Counted from the stretch's first letter, positions 52,704 to 64,000 are shown. The stretch: 64,000 bases of DNA from Montifringilla adamsi (GCA_017590115.1 JAGGNK010013114.1:620001-684000); one strand, 5' to 3'. Notes: generated by a model not told the origin, from the letters alone. Made by a program: numbers and translations.

Positions 52704-52730
52704 TTTCTTTCAGCTTCAGAGATATAAACC
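52704..52730 (+). other. FILIP1L: FILIP1L 5'UTR segment with two tandem splice acceptors
   Basis: The sequence upstream of the start codon reads ttttctccccag|tttctttcag|cttcagagatataaacc. Both CAGs (ending at 52703 and 52713) follow pyrimidine tracts, so the coding exon begins at 52704 or 52714. Either choice leaves only 5'UTR before the ATG and shows that a further non-coding exon lies upstream. Which acceptor is used cannot be decided from sequence. Confidence 0.75.
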
Positions 52731-53000
52731 ATGCATTCCAGAACTAACAGCACCGAAAGCCCAACCAGACCAAAGCTGAGCAAGCCAAGGGTGAAAGACC
52801 ACCACAAAGAAGAGGCTGGTTACAGTGGGAAAGGAAACACACAAACACAGCAGAAAGAGCAGGACGATGTAGCCCAAGCCAGCATCATCCTGAGAAGTCC
52901 AAAGGCAGAGAAAAAACACAAAAGTTCTGTCAAGAAAAGAGAGGATCTCTCTCGTGATGACTTGCTATTTCTTCTCAGCGTCCTCGAGGGTGAATTACAG
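52731..53000 (+). CDS. FILIP1L: FILIP1L first coding exon (residues 1-90)
   Basis: This exon encodes the N-terminus of filamin A interacting protein 1-like, a cytoplasmic coiled-coil protein reported to restrain cell migration and Wnt/beta-catenin signalling. The ATG at 52731 has an A at -3, and an in-frame TAA at 52725-52727 rules out a more upstream start. Residues 1-70 are Lys/Ser/Gln-rich, probably disordered, and poorly conserved with the human protein apart from a SPKAEK-like patch. From residue 73 the sequence LSRDDLLFLLSVLEGEL is nearly identical to human FILIP1L and marks the start of the CortBP2/NAV N-terminal-type domain. The exon ends with a CAG and the donor gtaatg at 53001, in phase 0. 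The paralogue FILIP1 is less likely, because it reads LSKEDLIQLLSIMEGEL here. Confidence 0.95.
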
Positions 53001-53814
53001 GTAATGTATTGTTCTGCTTTATATTCCAAACTAAAAGACACTCCACCCTCCAACCCCATAATCTCCTCCACCACAAACATATGCTGCTTTTTGTTTTAAG
53101 AAAGCACCTTACACAGTCTGATACAGGACAAATATGAACTGCAGCATACAAAAACACCCCAAAATTATAGCTACTATAGCTATCAAACAGGAAACATGAT
53201 CTTTATACCACAAGTAACTCTCAAAGCAGATAACTTATAGAACTTTCTAGTTGTGCTGCCCCATTCTAAGTATCTTGAATACAAAGCATTTGTCATTGTA
53301 CAGTTGAGATGGAGAACATATTACAGACCTTTAAGATATTTTACTTAATTATGTCTTATCCTCCCACTCCTATGAAGCCATGAGCTTTACTCCCTATGGA
53401 ACAGTATGTGCCACTTCACAAGAAGTAACTCATTTAACAGTATTCTAACACTCTGGGCTAGAAAAATCAAAATAGCCATTTTATTTCCCACAGTACAAAG
53501 CAAATGTGTTACATGCCACTTAGCCCACAAGTTACTGGATTTTAAGAGTGAGCATTTTTCTACCTAGAAAAGGAGCCATCTGTCAAGTGGTAAATGGTGC
53601 TTAACCTGGTCAAACATAATTTCAGGAAGTGGGAACCAGATTTCCAGTGAGCAGGGAAAATATTTCTGTGGCAGACTTATTACACAGAAACAATAAATTT
53701 AAAACTACTCACAGACACAGAAAAAAGCAACCTGGCCAAAGAGGCCTAAATAGGTGTAGCACATGGTGTCAGAGTTTATTACCTAGACAGTATCTGGGTA
53801 GTTCTAGTCTTAAA

Positions 53815-53836
53815 GTGTGTGTGTATGTTTATATAA
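53815..53836 (+). repeat. Short GT microsatellite
   Basis: gtgtgtgtgtatgtttatat in the intron between the first two coding exons. Confidence 0.8.
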
Positions 53837-54035
53837 TAACACAGACATGCTGAACAGAACACACATGTGATATGAATATTTAATAGCTGCACCAATATTT
53901 GAGGGTAGATTCAAGGCAAACTTCTACAGATTGTTTCATTATCCAAACAGAACAATTTCCATGTTTGCAAAACATTTCTCACCTGCCCACTTGGCCTTTC
54001 TTAATTTAAATACATTTTTATGTATTTATTTATAT

Positions 54036-54112
54036 TATACACACACTCTTCATTACATGTGCATCATATAAATGTAAAAATATAAATATATATACACACA
54101 CTCTTCAATTAT
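54036..54112 (+). repeat. Local direct repeat of TATACACACACTCTTCA
   Basis: The 17-mer occurs near 54036 and again near 54093, about 57 bp apart, separated by TATAAATG/TATAAATA-type AT-rich sequence. This suggests a tandem duplication that has diverged between the copies' cores. Confidence 0.75.
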
Positions 54113-55120
54113 TAAGGTTTAAAGCTGGAATAGGGAAATGAGAAACTGGAAAACAATGAACCTGACATGAACATTTTAAATCACATCTGAAATTTAAAAG
54201 GAAGCAGCACTATGAATGAAAAATATAGGAAATCATCTTTTATCCCTCATTTTCCACCTCCTGTACTGCCAAGTCAAATTACTGAAGATCAGCTGTCAAT
54301 CCAATCATAACTAAGTTTCTAATTTAGATGTCATTCCTTTCCAAGTTCCAGAACATTCAAGGAGTACAAAGACCACTCTTCTATTTTTTGCTAAGGATTA
54401 GAAATAGACTATTTTATATTTCAACATTTGTTTAAACAGTCATAAATGGGGATACAGAAGTCTTCCAGCCAAAAGGAGTCAGACTAGAAGTGTTACCCTC
54501 CCCTGGTGTATCCTTGTCTCTGATTTCCTTCCTTCCTAGTCTATCCTTCTAGGATTAGCACATACTTGTTTTTAACTGAGATGATTGCAGAGCACAGACG
54601 TTTGAGACAGTTCGTGTAGTTTGTATCACTGCAATAGAAGGAGGCAGGGGGGCAACCTTCACCACTAGAGGATGCAGAGTGAGGGAAAAAACCCAAGAGG
54701 AACACATCTGTAGTGCGTTTAAACTACACAAGTCCCAAAACATACACAATGTACAACACTTTCAGGTTTCAAGAAACATCCCACCATCCTGCACTAACAA
54801 GTCAATTTCTAATACCACAAGACATACTTTGACCTGAAACTTTTTCTTATGAATGCTACACATTAGTCCAGAAACAGCAAAACAATCTAATCATTAAAGA
54901 AGTACTTAAGTATTTTATTGCTGAACTAATAAAATACAAAGACCAATACTTCCCTCATGCTTTTCAACTGTCTTCACATTTCTGACTGTTTTGGAGCACT
55001 TTATGCACACAGTGTTATTTTAGAAGTTTTTCAGTTTTCTTAAAATCAAAAGCAGAGAGCTAAGCTGTAAATACATAAATACAGTTTAACAAGATAAAGC
55101 CTTAATTTGTGTTTCTGCAG

Positions 55121-55294
55121 GCTCAAGATGAAGTTATAGGAGTACTTAAGGCTGAAAAAATTGACTTAGCTTTGCTCGAAGCACAATATGGCTTTGTTAC
55201 TCCTAAGAAGGTGTTAGAGGCACTCCAGCGAGACGCTATTCAAACAAAGGCTGAGCAATGGCAAGAAGATGTCTATGAAAAGCCTATGGGAGAG
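55121..55294 (+). CDS. FILIP1L: FILIP1L second coding exon (residues 91-148)
   Basis: A 174-nt exon, 58 whole codons, phase 0 at both ends. It follows the pyrimidine-rich acceptor tgtgtttctgcag (ends 55120) and is followed by the strong donor gtaaga at 55295. It encodes the middle of the CortBP2-like N-terminal domain. The stretch [20 protein letters not shown] and the following WQED-YEKPM motif match human FILIP1L almost residue for residue, while the paralogue FILIP1 differs clearly here (EAHYGSAEPEKVL). The exon length equals the human 58-codon segment. Reading through the donor gives a stop within a few codons, as expected for an intron. Confidence 0.96.
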
Positions 55295-56552
55295 GTAAGA
55301 ATGAGTAATTGATATTTAACCATAGTTCCCACCAAATTCAACAGAAAATCTCACCCACTGCTAGGGAAGGAGGCAAAAGAGCTCTAAATCTGGAAAGGAA
55401 CATGAGTGTAAGTGAGAGCAGAACAAAGTCCAGGGTCCAGCTGGGACCTAAATCTAGTGATCCACACTTATACTGCAGACTGGGACTTTATACATTGACA
55501 GACATGATTTTGTCTAATTCAAACCATCTTATTTTTCTTTTCTCTTCCCCTTCTGTTATCCACATTCCAGCCCATACAAGCAGAAGCCTCGCCAGCCCCC
55601 ACTTGTCTCATGGAGGCCCATTTTACCAGTGGCTGCAGAGGCTCATCCAGTAGCAATGACACAGCTGTGCACCTCTGCATATCCCTGCTCCCATTAATTC
55701 GGGAGCAGTCATGGAGACCTGCTTGGTCTGAAGAGTTACTATAATGAGCTGGCATTAGAAACTTCATCCAGGCAGAAATCTAATATTCTCATGTTATGCC
55801 TAAGTAACCTTTAGTTTAATTACACTGCAGCAGCAGCTGCCATACTTTCTGAACAATGTTATTTGATTCATTTCTGCCGCAATGCAAATCACTGGATATT
55901 AAAACACCTTCACGTCAGATTGTGTTTTTTATCCCAGGTAGTTGTCTCCAGTTCAGATAAACATTTTTTAATATACTGCTCAGTATAGATAAACATCAAA
56001 ATATAAAAGCAGAAATTATAAATAAAAGTCTTCTATCAAGTGCTTTCCAAGTTTTTTCAACAGAAACGTACCTAAGGACACAGAGATCATTCCAGACAAA
56101 ATTATGTCAGGCAAAAGATCAACTCTCATTTCAGAAGCTCAAAGGTTAAAATCTCTGGTTATAATCTGAAACAGACAAAGTTCACCTGTGAAGCTTAATT
56201 TATTTTAGAACATTGTGCTACTATGTCACAGAAACTTTGAGCACAAATGGAAATTATTTGAGGAGAAGTCTAAAACAGTTTGAAAACATAAGCTCAGTCT
56301 GTTAATTTACGTAAGTTTATACACTCTTTCCTTCTTACATTTAATGGCAGAGAGATAATTTCTAGCACCACTGGATTTGGCAATTTCAAAAGGCAAAGGT
56401 AAACACCTGAGAGCAACTGAAAGGGCAGAAGGACCACTGCCACTTCTTGGTCTTGGTAAACCCAAGAACGCTGTAATAGGCAGGCATTCCACAAGTTCAA
56501 TTTCAAAATCCCCCTGAATTATGTCAGATTCATTTTGTTGTTTTTCTGAGGG

Positions 56553-56569
56553 TTTTTTTTTTTTTTTTT
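56553..56569 (+). repeat. Poly-T run (17 nt)
   Basis: Seventeen consecutive Ts. Confidence 0.9.
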
Positions 56570-57500
56570 GGTCTTTTTAAAACACATATAAAGACCAAAG
56601 GAGAGATGGAACCAGCCACGAAGTCCAGGAACAGACCATTTAAATTCTCCCCTTTGCTACTAGGACAACGTACCTTTGTATCCACATGCACCCTTGAGAG
56701 TTTTGCCTGGTAGCTCTGAACACAGACAATCTTCCTAAAACTCAAGTGAAATTACAATCCATTTCACAAGGCAACTGTAAGATTTCCAGTCCTTTAACAT
56801 TCTCTCACAATTCTCTTATCTATTCTAAACATAAAGTTTCTTGGCAAATTTGATTAAGAATGTAGTGGGAAAATTTGGTGACTGTGGGAACAAGATTCGT
56901 AGGTGAAGAAATGTAGAAAGCAGCATTAATACATCTTCCTCTGCTAAACCTATGAGAAATGTGACAGACCAAAACCATTTCTTCTTTGGCCATGAGGAGA
57001 TAGTAATTTTTTTTTTTAAACAGGTTTTTCAGTCAAACTTGCTCTACAGCTATTTCTTTCTGCAACCTAAAAAATGTCAGATAAGATTACTGTTAGCACT
57101 CACATTTGAGGGCCATAAAAGAAATTAGACTTTTATTTTGGTTTTGTTTCTGACTCAAAGGCTGAAAAGGTTTTCCATTTCTGCGTGGTTTATAAATTTA
57201 GAAGTAGTCAGTTTTTGTGAAAAAAAATCTGTCTTGAGATCAATCTCCACTTCTCTTAAACAGACAATGAAGAGTATTCAACATTCTAGTAAATGCAGAA
57301 TAACAATATAAGAATAATTTTCCCTGATTCAAAAATAAACAATATTTTTTAAAGGAATCAAAAAAATCAGAGATAGTGATGTAGGAAAAGAGAGATAAAG
57401 ATGAAGACACTGCACAGTTTCTGGCGCCTTTTTCTCTTCTCTTCATGATATCAGAAAGCAGATTCTGGTTTCTAACTTTGCCAATAATACAGCCAAAGAC

Positions 57501-57519
57501 AAAAAAAAAAAAAAAAAAA
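57501..57519 (+). repeat. Poly-A run (19 nt)
   Basis: Nineteen consecutive As. Confidence 0.9.
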
Positions 57520-60500
57520 TCACGTGTCTCACTGTTCGAAATAGAACGAACCTCCTACCACTTTGAGAACTCCTCTAAAAGAAGTGAAATGAGAGGAAAG
57601 CCTGTATTTTACATCCATCAAGGATAATTAAAAATGGAATCCATTTTTGAAATCTCATTGCCGATCACCTTGGGGACAGATGCACCCTCATCAGTATTTT
57701 AACAAAGTCTATCCGATTGTGTCCTCACAACACCTGGTAAGTGTTGGTCAAAACTTTCCAAGGAAACTTGCCCTCCACAGCTGTAGGGCACCAATAAGTC
57801 AGTCACAGGAAGAGACTCAAACAGCAGTGCTGACAAGGTGGCTTTCAGGAGAAGACCACCAATGTATCTGCATGGAAATTTGGCTCAGCTAGGGTTGAAA
57901 AAGGCAAGGGAAAAAGTGCTCCCAAAATCTCTTGTAATCCTAAACTCAGGATCATACATTTATAAACAGTGACTGTGAGGATATTATTAACAGGAATAAT
58001 ATTACACTGAACCTAGGATAAATGTAACTATCCTGGATTTTCTTCTAGCACACCATCAAACACAAAACAATCTAAAAAGAGAAAGATGAACAGTTCAGTT
58101 CTGATGTAATGGGTATGAGATACACCATCCTAGTTTGACTTCAGTCAAGAGTTGGTGACAAAATGTAGTTAAACTATTAAATTCATGCTTGCTCAACTTA
58201 TTCACAGTTACGTAAGGTTATGCCTCTGATTTTCCATTGTATTGTACAGCATGTTCAAGTATTAATTCTAGCAAAAAGCCCATATGGTTTAGCAAGTACA
58301 AAACAACAAATCAATTAAGATTTTATCACTTTAATTTTCAACAGAAGACATTTATACTGCTTCTTATTAGTCCTCTGTGGTTTTTAGCTAGGAACTGTGT
58401 AGGCTGAGTAAACTTGTGTGCATGCATATAAATGGATATTTCTGCATGGGCAGATCTAGATTTGGCCAGAGCAATCTGAGGAACCCAGGGCTGCTGGAGA
58501 CACTCCTGTGTGAGGATCTCACACCAGCGGGGGTTCACATGACTTCTCTCTCTTCTCTGCTGGAGACGTGGGAGTCAGCCACAAGATCTCACAGGGAAAA
58601 TGCAAGAGTAAAATTTGCTCCCAAGGGAGGTGCCCTTATCTTGCAGAGGGCCACATCATTTTCTCAACAAACCACATGGAAGTGCAGCAACCCAGTCCCA
58701 GGCTCTGCTCGGTGTGGTCAGGCAGGGAGGGAAAGGTGTGCTGCACAGGGACACACAGGTGTCACAAGGCCAAATGCCCATTCCTGTTACATATCTCACA
58801 AGCAGATCTCAAGTGTGTGCATTAATTGCGATATAGGATTGCTATCTCTCCAATTCTCTCCTTTAAGTCCCACCTGTACCAGGAGACAGTCTTAGCATTT
58901 CTTCCCTTCCCTCCCGAGCTCACAATCTCCAGCTTGTTCCTGGCCACAACAGCCCAATGCTCATAGTAGAAATGATTTGACAGCATGCTTAAAAGAAACA
59001 GAAATGCATCTTCTACTCCCAGCAACAGGAGAAAACTGCAACATGCAAACTGCTTTAATAGAGCAGCTTATACTTTTCTCTTACTCTTTGATGTGAGTAG
59101 GTCTCTCCAAGACACTACTCTTGTTTTTCCCATTTAAAATTCTTTGTTCCAACTCCCTGCCCTGAATACACACCCCACCCATCCCAAACACCAGCTTGTA
59201 ATCCAAACTGTTGTAATCTCAACAGTGACAAATGTGCTACTGTGAAGTGTAAAGTATGGAGAGCTGCAAAACAGTACCCTGGAATTAATAACTTTTATTT
59301 TTGCATACATGCTGCTTAGATTACTGCTTGAATTAACCTCTTATAGCCATTCAACAAGTAATCTAAAGCAAACAAAATATACAGAACATATAAAACCTTC
59401 CTGGTAGGTTCCACATCCTTTACCAAACAGTGTAAGAAGCAGGACTATTTTATACTTGGTTATGTTGCTTGGCTGATGACTAACCCTCACCTCAATCAAG
59501 CATTTACATGTCCAGAACCAGGATCATCTCATTTATGATCAGCTTGTAGCCAGAAATGTCAGTGCTTTCTTATGACAGCAATTTACATATCTCCTCAGAT
59601 TTTTACATATACTTTTTCGAAGTGGTGCTCCAATTCACATACATGTCTTTACTTTCTTAACCCCACCCATGGAGCCTGCCTGACCTCACACTGAGGGCTG
59701 AGACCAGCAGGCACTCCTGCAAAGCTGATGCCCAGTTCATATTAATTTAAGCAAAACAGAGCCATAGTAGCAAGCAGCACTGCCTCAGAACTTTGTCAAA
59801 AATCAGGAGCCAGATTGCTTTCTGACAACATTGCATATTTACCTGACAGCATCATCTTTAAAAAAGACAAAAATTAGAAAATTAGGTGACAGCACTTCAT
59901 GCATCTGTAAAACCTGTTCCAAAAACCCTTCTGAAATCTTGGATGGTGGGGTGGGGGGAAGATTGATAAAACACCTGTCTGGTAAGTTAGAAGCTAAACA
60001 AAAGATTTCAATTTTTAAAATTTCCACTTCTGGTAAAATAAGAGAGAGTGTGAAGAAATTAAAATGGACAGTTTTCCTCAACCTGACCTTTTAAGGCAAA
60101 CCAGTTTTCAACTGCTTTAAAAGATACAGAAAGCACAGCTGAAAGATTCCTGTATAAGGTGACTCTTGCTTACTAAGAGAGATTGCATATGCAAGAGTTT
60201 ATGTAAGAAATGTTTTTCCAGGGGAGGTCCTGCTTCAGGATCATGATTCCAGAAAGCAGTCACCTTGTTAGGGTAAAGCATACAAATGACCAGTGAACAA
60301 GATATAAAAACCAGAATGATCTGCTGTAAGAGCACCACAAAATAGCAGCAAAACAAATAATCACAGGTTTTATCGCATTTCTTGATCAGGCATGAAACAA
60401 GCTCAGCTATGTTACAACAGAAAAGACTCTCTAATGTCATAAGTAGAAAGTGCAGAAAGTTTTAAAAAATGGTTCACATTTCTGTTGGAATATTTTGGAC

Positions 60501-61450
60501 TCAAACCATCTTCAAAACCTTGTCAATAGCTCTTTTTTCTTCATTCACAGCAGTGCCAACAAAAGGTTAACAATTATTTAGGAGGAACATAAGAGAATAT
60601 ATCTAGATTCAAAAGAAGCTGAGATAAGCAGGGGTAAACTTGGAAACCTAAGCAGAAATTGATGATGTCCTCACTCATTCAAGAAAGTCATATTTAGGCA
60701 TTCCAGGTCTCTCTGTCATAATTCCTATTGGCCAAACTATGAATAAACATGAGAAAAAGATAATTAATCATACTCCGTGGAATTAAATTGTCCAAAACAA
60801 GCAGCAGCCCTAAGAATCTGAAACTCCACTGTTTCTTGTGGCACATAGAATTCCTTGTGGGGGAAACATCGGAGAACTAGAACCAGCTTTGCTTCCCACA
60901 CTGCCCATTTGTGAATTCTTTCCTATTAATAGAGTGAAACACCACAATCAGATTGACCTACTAGAATAGACTGTGGTTAGAAGGAGGCACTGGGCTGTGA
61001 GCTCAAAATTTCTCTTTTCCAAAAAGGACACAAGGATTCCTATTTTGACGTGATGAGGGAGGCAGTGTCTGAAGGGGAACAAGCAGGGAACAAAGCTGGT
61101 TCACAAATACAGACTCTTCCCAGGTCTTTTGATGGCCTCCAGTGATCTTCCCTGAAACTTCAGCTAGATCAGTAATGCCCAAGGAGGAAAACCACTCATG
61201 GTTTCATACACACACTTGCACAACTCAGTCACATACTGAATTCAAAATTATAACAGAATCTTCAGAATCACAGTTTTCTCTAAGTTTGTGGAGTTATTTT
61301 AACAGCATAAGTCTAGTGAACAGTAATACCTATACCTCTGTGGTTTAGAAAAATTAAAAATTATATAAAGCTAAAATAGATATTTTATATTAAAATATCA
61401 CTAGATAGTAATATCTAGAAAAATTGAAAAATTGAAAATTTTTTATTGTA

Positions 61451-61629
61451 AGGTTGGTCAGGCAGTGGAATGGGCTGTCCAGGGAGGTGGTGGAGTCACC
61501 ATCCCTGAAGGTGTTCAAGAAATGACTGGGCATGGACTTAGTGCTATGGTTTAGTTGGTATGATGGAATTCAGTCAAAAATTAGAATCAGTGATCTTGGA
61601 GGTGTTTTCCAACCTTAATGATTCTCTGA
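61451..61629 (+). mobile_element. CR1 LINE, 5'-truncated 3' end
   Basis: The segment begins with aggttggtcaggcagtggaa, runs through the typical gggctgtccagggaggtggtggagtcacc and catccctgaaggtgttcaaga, and ends with gatcttggaggtgttttccaaccttaatgattctctg. This order matches the end of avian CR1 non-LTR retrotransposons, including the terminal ATTCTNTGAT-type repeat. Only the last ~180 bp remain, so no reverse transcriptase is encoded. It is in the same orientation as FILIP1L, inside an intron, and is diverged but easily readable, suggesting middle age. Confidence 0.9.
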
Positions 61630-62351
61630 TCAGGTGTTAAGCAAAAATCCTTGAGGAAGGGAGGGGAATTTTCTGCTCAAACTGTGCTATAAAGGTGCCA
61701 TCTGAAAGAAAAAGACCTCAACAATACGTGCAATCTGAGGAGCGTAACAGGAAATGCCACCATTAAAAAGAAATCTACTAAAAAATTCAGCACTTACATA
61801 TTCCAGAAACCCAGAGCTATGCCCAGAGTAAGCACAAGAGACAGGATTGTTTTGCACTCTTGGCACAACCATGCACATATTGTGAAACCAGAAAACTGCT
61901 TTTTGATCAACCTCTACCTTACAAAAACAATTTAATGCTCTTATTTCCTAGGCAGCTATAAGTGAAGCAGCTATTTTTACTCAACCAAAAGTGAGTCATC
62001 CACTGGTGAAGCACTGGACGATGCTTCTTCTGCCAAGACATCTGGTTCTCTACCACAGTGATCAAGAGAAAAGCACAACCCCGGGAACAGTAACTGTTAA
62101 TTAGTTTAAAAAAGCTGAGGATCACTCATGGCAGGAGGAGGAGAGGGAGGTTACTGAGGGTCTTGAAAAACAGTACCTTATTTTTTCTAAGTTTTTGGGA
62201 TTACACTGACAGAATTAAACTGATACCTGATGACTTTGCTACTAGGCTTATTATTATATTTTTAAGCTGCTCTCAAAATTCTTTTAGTAAGGAAAGCCCA
62301 AGAAAGCAAAAGTTTCAAAATACTTCAGGAATTTTTCCCTTCTTTTTGCAG

Positions 62352-62530
62352 CTTGATAAAGTTGTAGAGAAACAGAAAGAAGTTCACAGAAGAATGCTGG
62401 AACAACTTCTAATGGTAGAAAAAGCACACAGACAGACACTGCATGAACTAGAGGAAGAGAAGAGGAAGCACAGCAAATACATGGAAAAAAGTGATGAGTT
62501 TACAAACTTGCTGGAACAAGAATGTGAAAG
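62352..62530 (+). CDS. FILIP1L: FILIP1L third coding exon (residues 149-207 plus split Arg codon)
   Basis: A 179-nt exon after the acceptor cccttctttttgcag (ends 62351) and before the donor gtaagg at 62531. It contributes 59 codons plus the AG of a split Arg codon, so the next exon must begin with one base completing AGA/AGG (human continues with a Leu-Lys-Lys-Leu-type coiled coil). The product is highly charged and heptad-like ([20 protein letters not shown], then ELEEEKRKH and [16 protein letters not shown]). It forms the beginning of the long coiled coil of this family. An open frame continues upstream to 62163, but that part is intronic and not conserved. The giant exon encoding most of the protein is not in the window. 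Confidence 0.96.
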
Positions 62531-64000
62531 GTAAGGTTCTCTCTTACCATAGTATTAAGAAATATGCACAATTTAACATTACATCTAAGGATCTCTGCTT
62601 TATTTTGCATCCACTAAAAATCAGACATATTTGTGAAATTGTATTTTGAGAGTTCCGCTGGGAAAACACAACTAATGACTTCTAACAAACAATTATGTCT
62701 ACATCTCCACCAGCTAGCAAGGTAGGTCAAACAGTTGGCAGATTCTTCAGCACTGTTGCATGATGCCAAGGATGTTACACTGCAAAGAATACAGGGAGAC
62801 GAGCAGATGTATGACTTTGTAACCAACAGGAAGCAGGTGAACCTTTCAGTGTGTTTTAGAAGCTTGGTACACTCTACAGTATGTAAGGTACAGAACACGT
62901 CATCAGACATGCAGCCTTTCATGGCAGAAGAAAAAAACATGAGGAAAAGTAGATATTTGGACAAAACACAGAAATACATAGCGAGAAAGCAAAGGCAGAG
63001 GATAATGTCCAGAAAGCTTTGAAAGTAGAATGACAAAGGTCTCATATCAGGGTTGGCATAAAACACATAAAAACAGCTTTACTTTTTAAGAGTAACCTAG
63101 AAGTGCCACAGCTTGTTTAAGCACAGTGTTACAGTTTCAATACCAATTCTCAGAAGAATTAAGAATTTAATTTCATTTACTGTCTTTAAAAGAAGCCACT
63201 TTATACTGTGCCTTCTTTGAATCTGCAATACAACTGAACACATCCTAAGGGGAAAAAAAAAAAAATCAAAGAACATTTCCTATTCCCTGTCTAGCTAGCC
63301 CAGAAGATAGGAGAATATTGTCTTTGTTTCCTTTCGTTTAGGAACAGATGGAAATGTTTGGGTGTGAGAATGTCAAGCCTATTCTAAACTCACATTATGC
63401 ACAGATAATTCTTCCTTTGCTTGGCCTCCGTAACATCATGTCCCACATATTCTGGCAGTGTTCACGCCGTGTGCTGCACCTCTCTCCTGCACATCGATCA
63501 AAGGCAGCACACACCGAACACATGACCAGATTTACGGCTCACAGCTACAGAGGCTGGGGAAGAAAATGCTTTGCTCCTCAGAAAAATGTGTACAGAAAAA
63601 TGTATGCGGGCAAAAGCATAGACACACAGAGAAAAGCACATACTAGGAACTGTTCTTGGGAATCATCATCAATCAGGAATCAAACCCTGAGATCAAGGGA
63701 AGTTTTCATCTCTGCTGTCTTCTCCTCAAAATATGACACATTCATCTCTCAGAGGCAGAGCCAGACAACTCCACTTGCTAGGAGTGGCAAATGTTACATC
63801 AGACGATGTACTCACACTGTGAAAAGCTGCACACAGGGAAAGACTAAGCACTGGAGTAATTACATATTTTTTTTAAACAGGACAGACACTGTCTTCTCTG
63901 CCCCTCTCTATACCCCTCTATCCCTTCCCCTCTGCTCCCATTCCTAAGAAGACTGTAAAGCATTTACCACTATTGTCTGCTACTTTTAGTCAAGCTGCCT
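62531..64000 (+). other. FILIP1L: Start of the next FILIP1L intron (incomplete)
   Basis: It starts with the donor gtaagg; no acceptor compatible with the split Arg codon and a Leu-Lys-Lys-Leu continuation is found before the window ends. It contains a poly-A run (63253-63265) and the longest open frame of the window (63348-63947, 199 codons, unrecognised). Confidence 0.85.
63253..63265 (+). repeat. Poly-A run (13 nt)
   Basis: Thirteen consecutive As. Confidence 0.9.

Larger units (their letters stand above)
53001..55120 (+). other. FILIP1L: FILIP1L intron between the first and second coding exons
   Basis: A 2,120-nt intron bounded by gtaatg and tttctgcag. It carries a short GT microsatellite (53815-53836) and a local direct repeat of TATACACACACTCTTCA at 54036-54110. 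No other feature is seen. Confidence 0.93.
55295..62351 (+). other. FILIP1L: FILIP1L intron between the second and third coding exons
   Basis: A 7,057-nt intron bounded by gtaaga and ctttttgcag. It carries poly-T (56553-56569) and poly-A (57501-57519) runs, a GC-richer block at about 58460-58800 with short internal direct repeats, and a sense-oriented CR1 tail at 61451-61629. No extra exon is recognised. Confidence 0.93.

Noticed and set aside
58416..58895. 159-codon + strand open frame in an intron
   Set aside because: Sits in a GC-richer block where stops are rare; two other frames are also open there, and nothing is recognisable.
62163..62351. Upstream extension of the third coding exon's frame
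   Set aside because: The part before the acceptor at 62351 is not conserved with FILIP1L and begins inside intron; the splice site gives the family-consistent junction.
63985..64000. Acceptor for the next FILIP1L exon at the window end
   Set aside because: cttttag is followed by TCAAGC, which would make Ser instead of Arg from the split codon and does not continue the known coiled coil.
1..64000. CRISPR array, operons, prophage or other prokaryotic system
   Set aside because: Spliced vertebrate exons, CR1 and AT-rich non-coding DNA throughout; no regular spaced repeats or dense gene blocks exist.

Overview
This window looks like vertebrate, specifically avian, nuclear DNA. It is AT-rich and mostly non-coding. 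It has spliced exons with GT/AG borders, a 5'-truncated CR1 retroposon tail of the bird type at about 61451-61629, a second weaker CR1-like tail near 17656-17710, and otherwise few recognisable transposons. A songbird or other neoavian is a guess, based only on many dispersed A/C-rich (or T/G-rich on the other strand) low-complexity tracts.

The only gene I can support is FILIP1L (filamin A interacting protein 1-like) on the + strand. Its first three coding exons are present: 52731-53000, 55121-55294 and 62352-62530. They join in frame (phases 0, 0, then 2 nt of a split Arg codon) and give the first 207 residues of a protein that is about 1,135 aa in human. The start codon is fixed by an in-frame TAA two codons upstream and by a spliced 5'UTR. 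The large exon with the rest of the coiled coil must lie to the right of base 64000.

Layout: 1-52.7 kb has no supportable coding exon and no CpG island. I read it as 5' intron, and possibly flanking sequence, of FILIP1L. 53001-55120 and 55295-62351 are introns, the second carrying the CR1 copy. 62531-64000 is the start of the next intron. In human the opposite-strand gene CMSS1 spans FILIP1L. I looked for its exons on the - strand and recognised none.

The most striking non-genic structures are: a near-perfect 26-29 bp inverted repeat with an 8-nt loop (45838-45903); a second hairpin with a 20-bp stem (27610-27656); a 27-nt palindrome (869-895); a G/T-only block with runs of 22 and 34 consecutive Gs (38041-38222); and the recurring AAAACCCC-like tracts. 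I did not find a novel multi-gene system. The interest here is in DNA structure and possible non-coding function within a FILIP1L intron.
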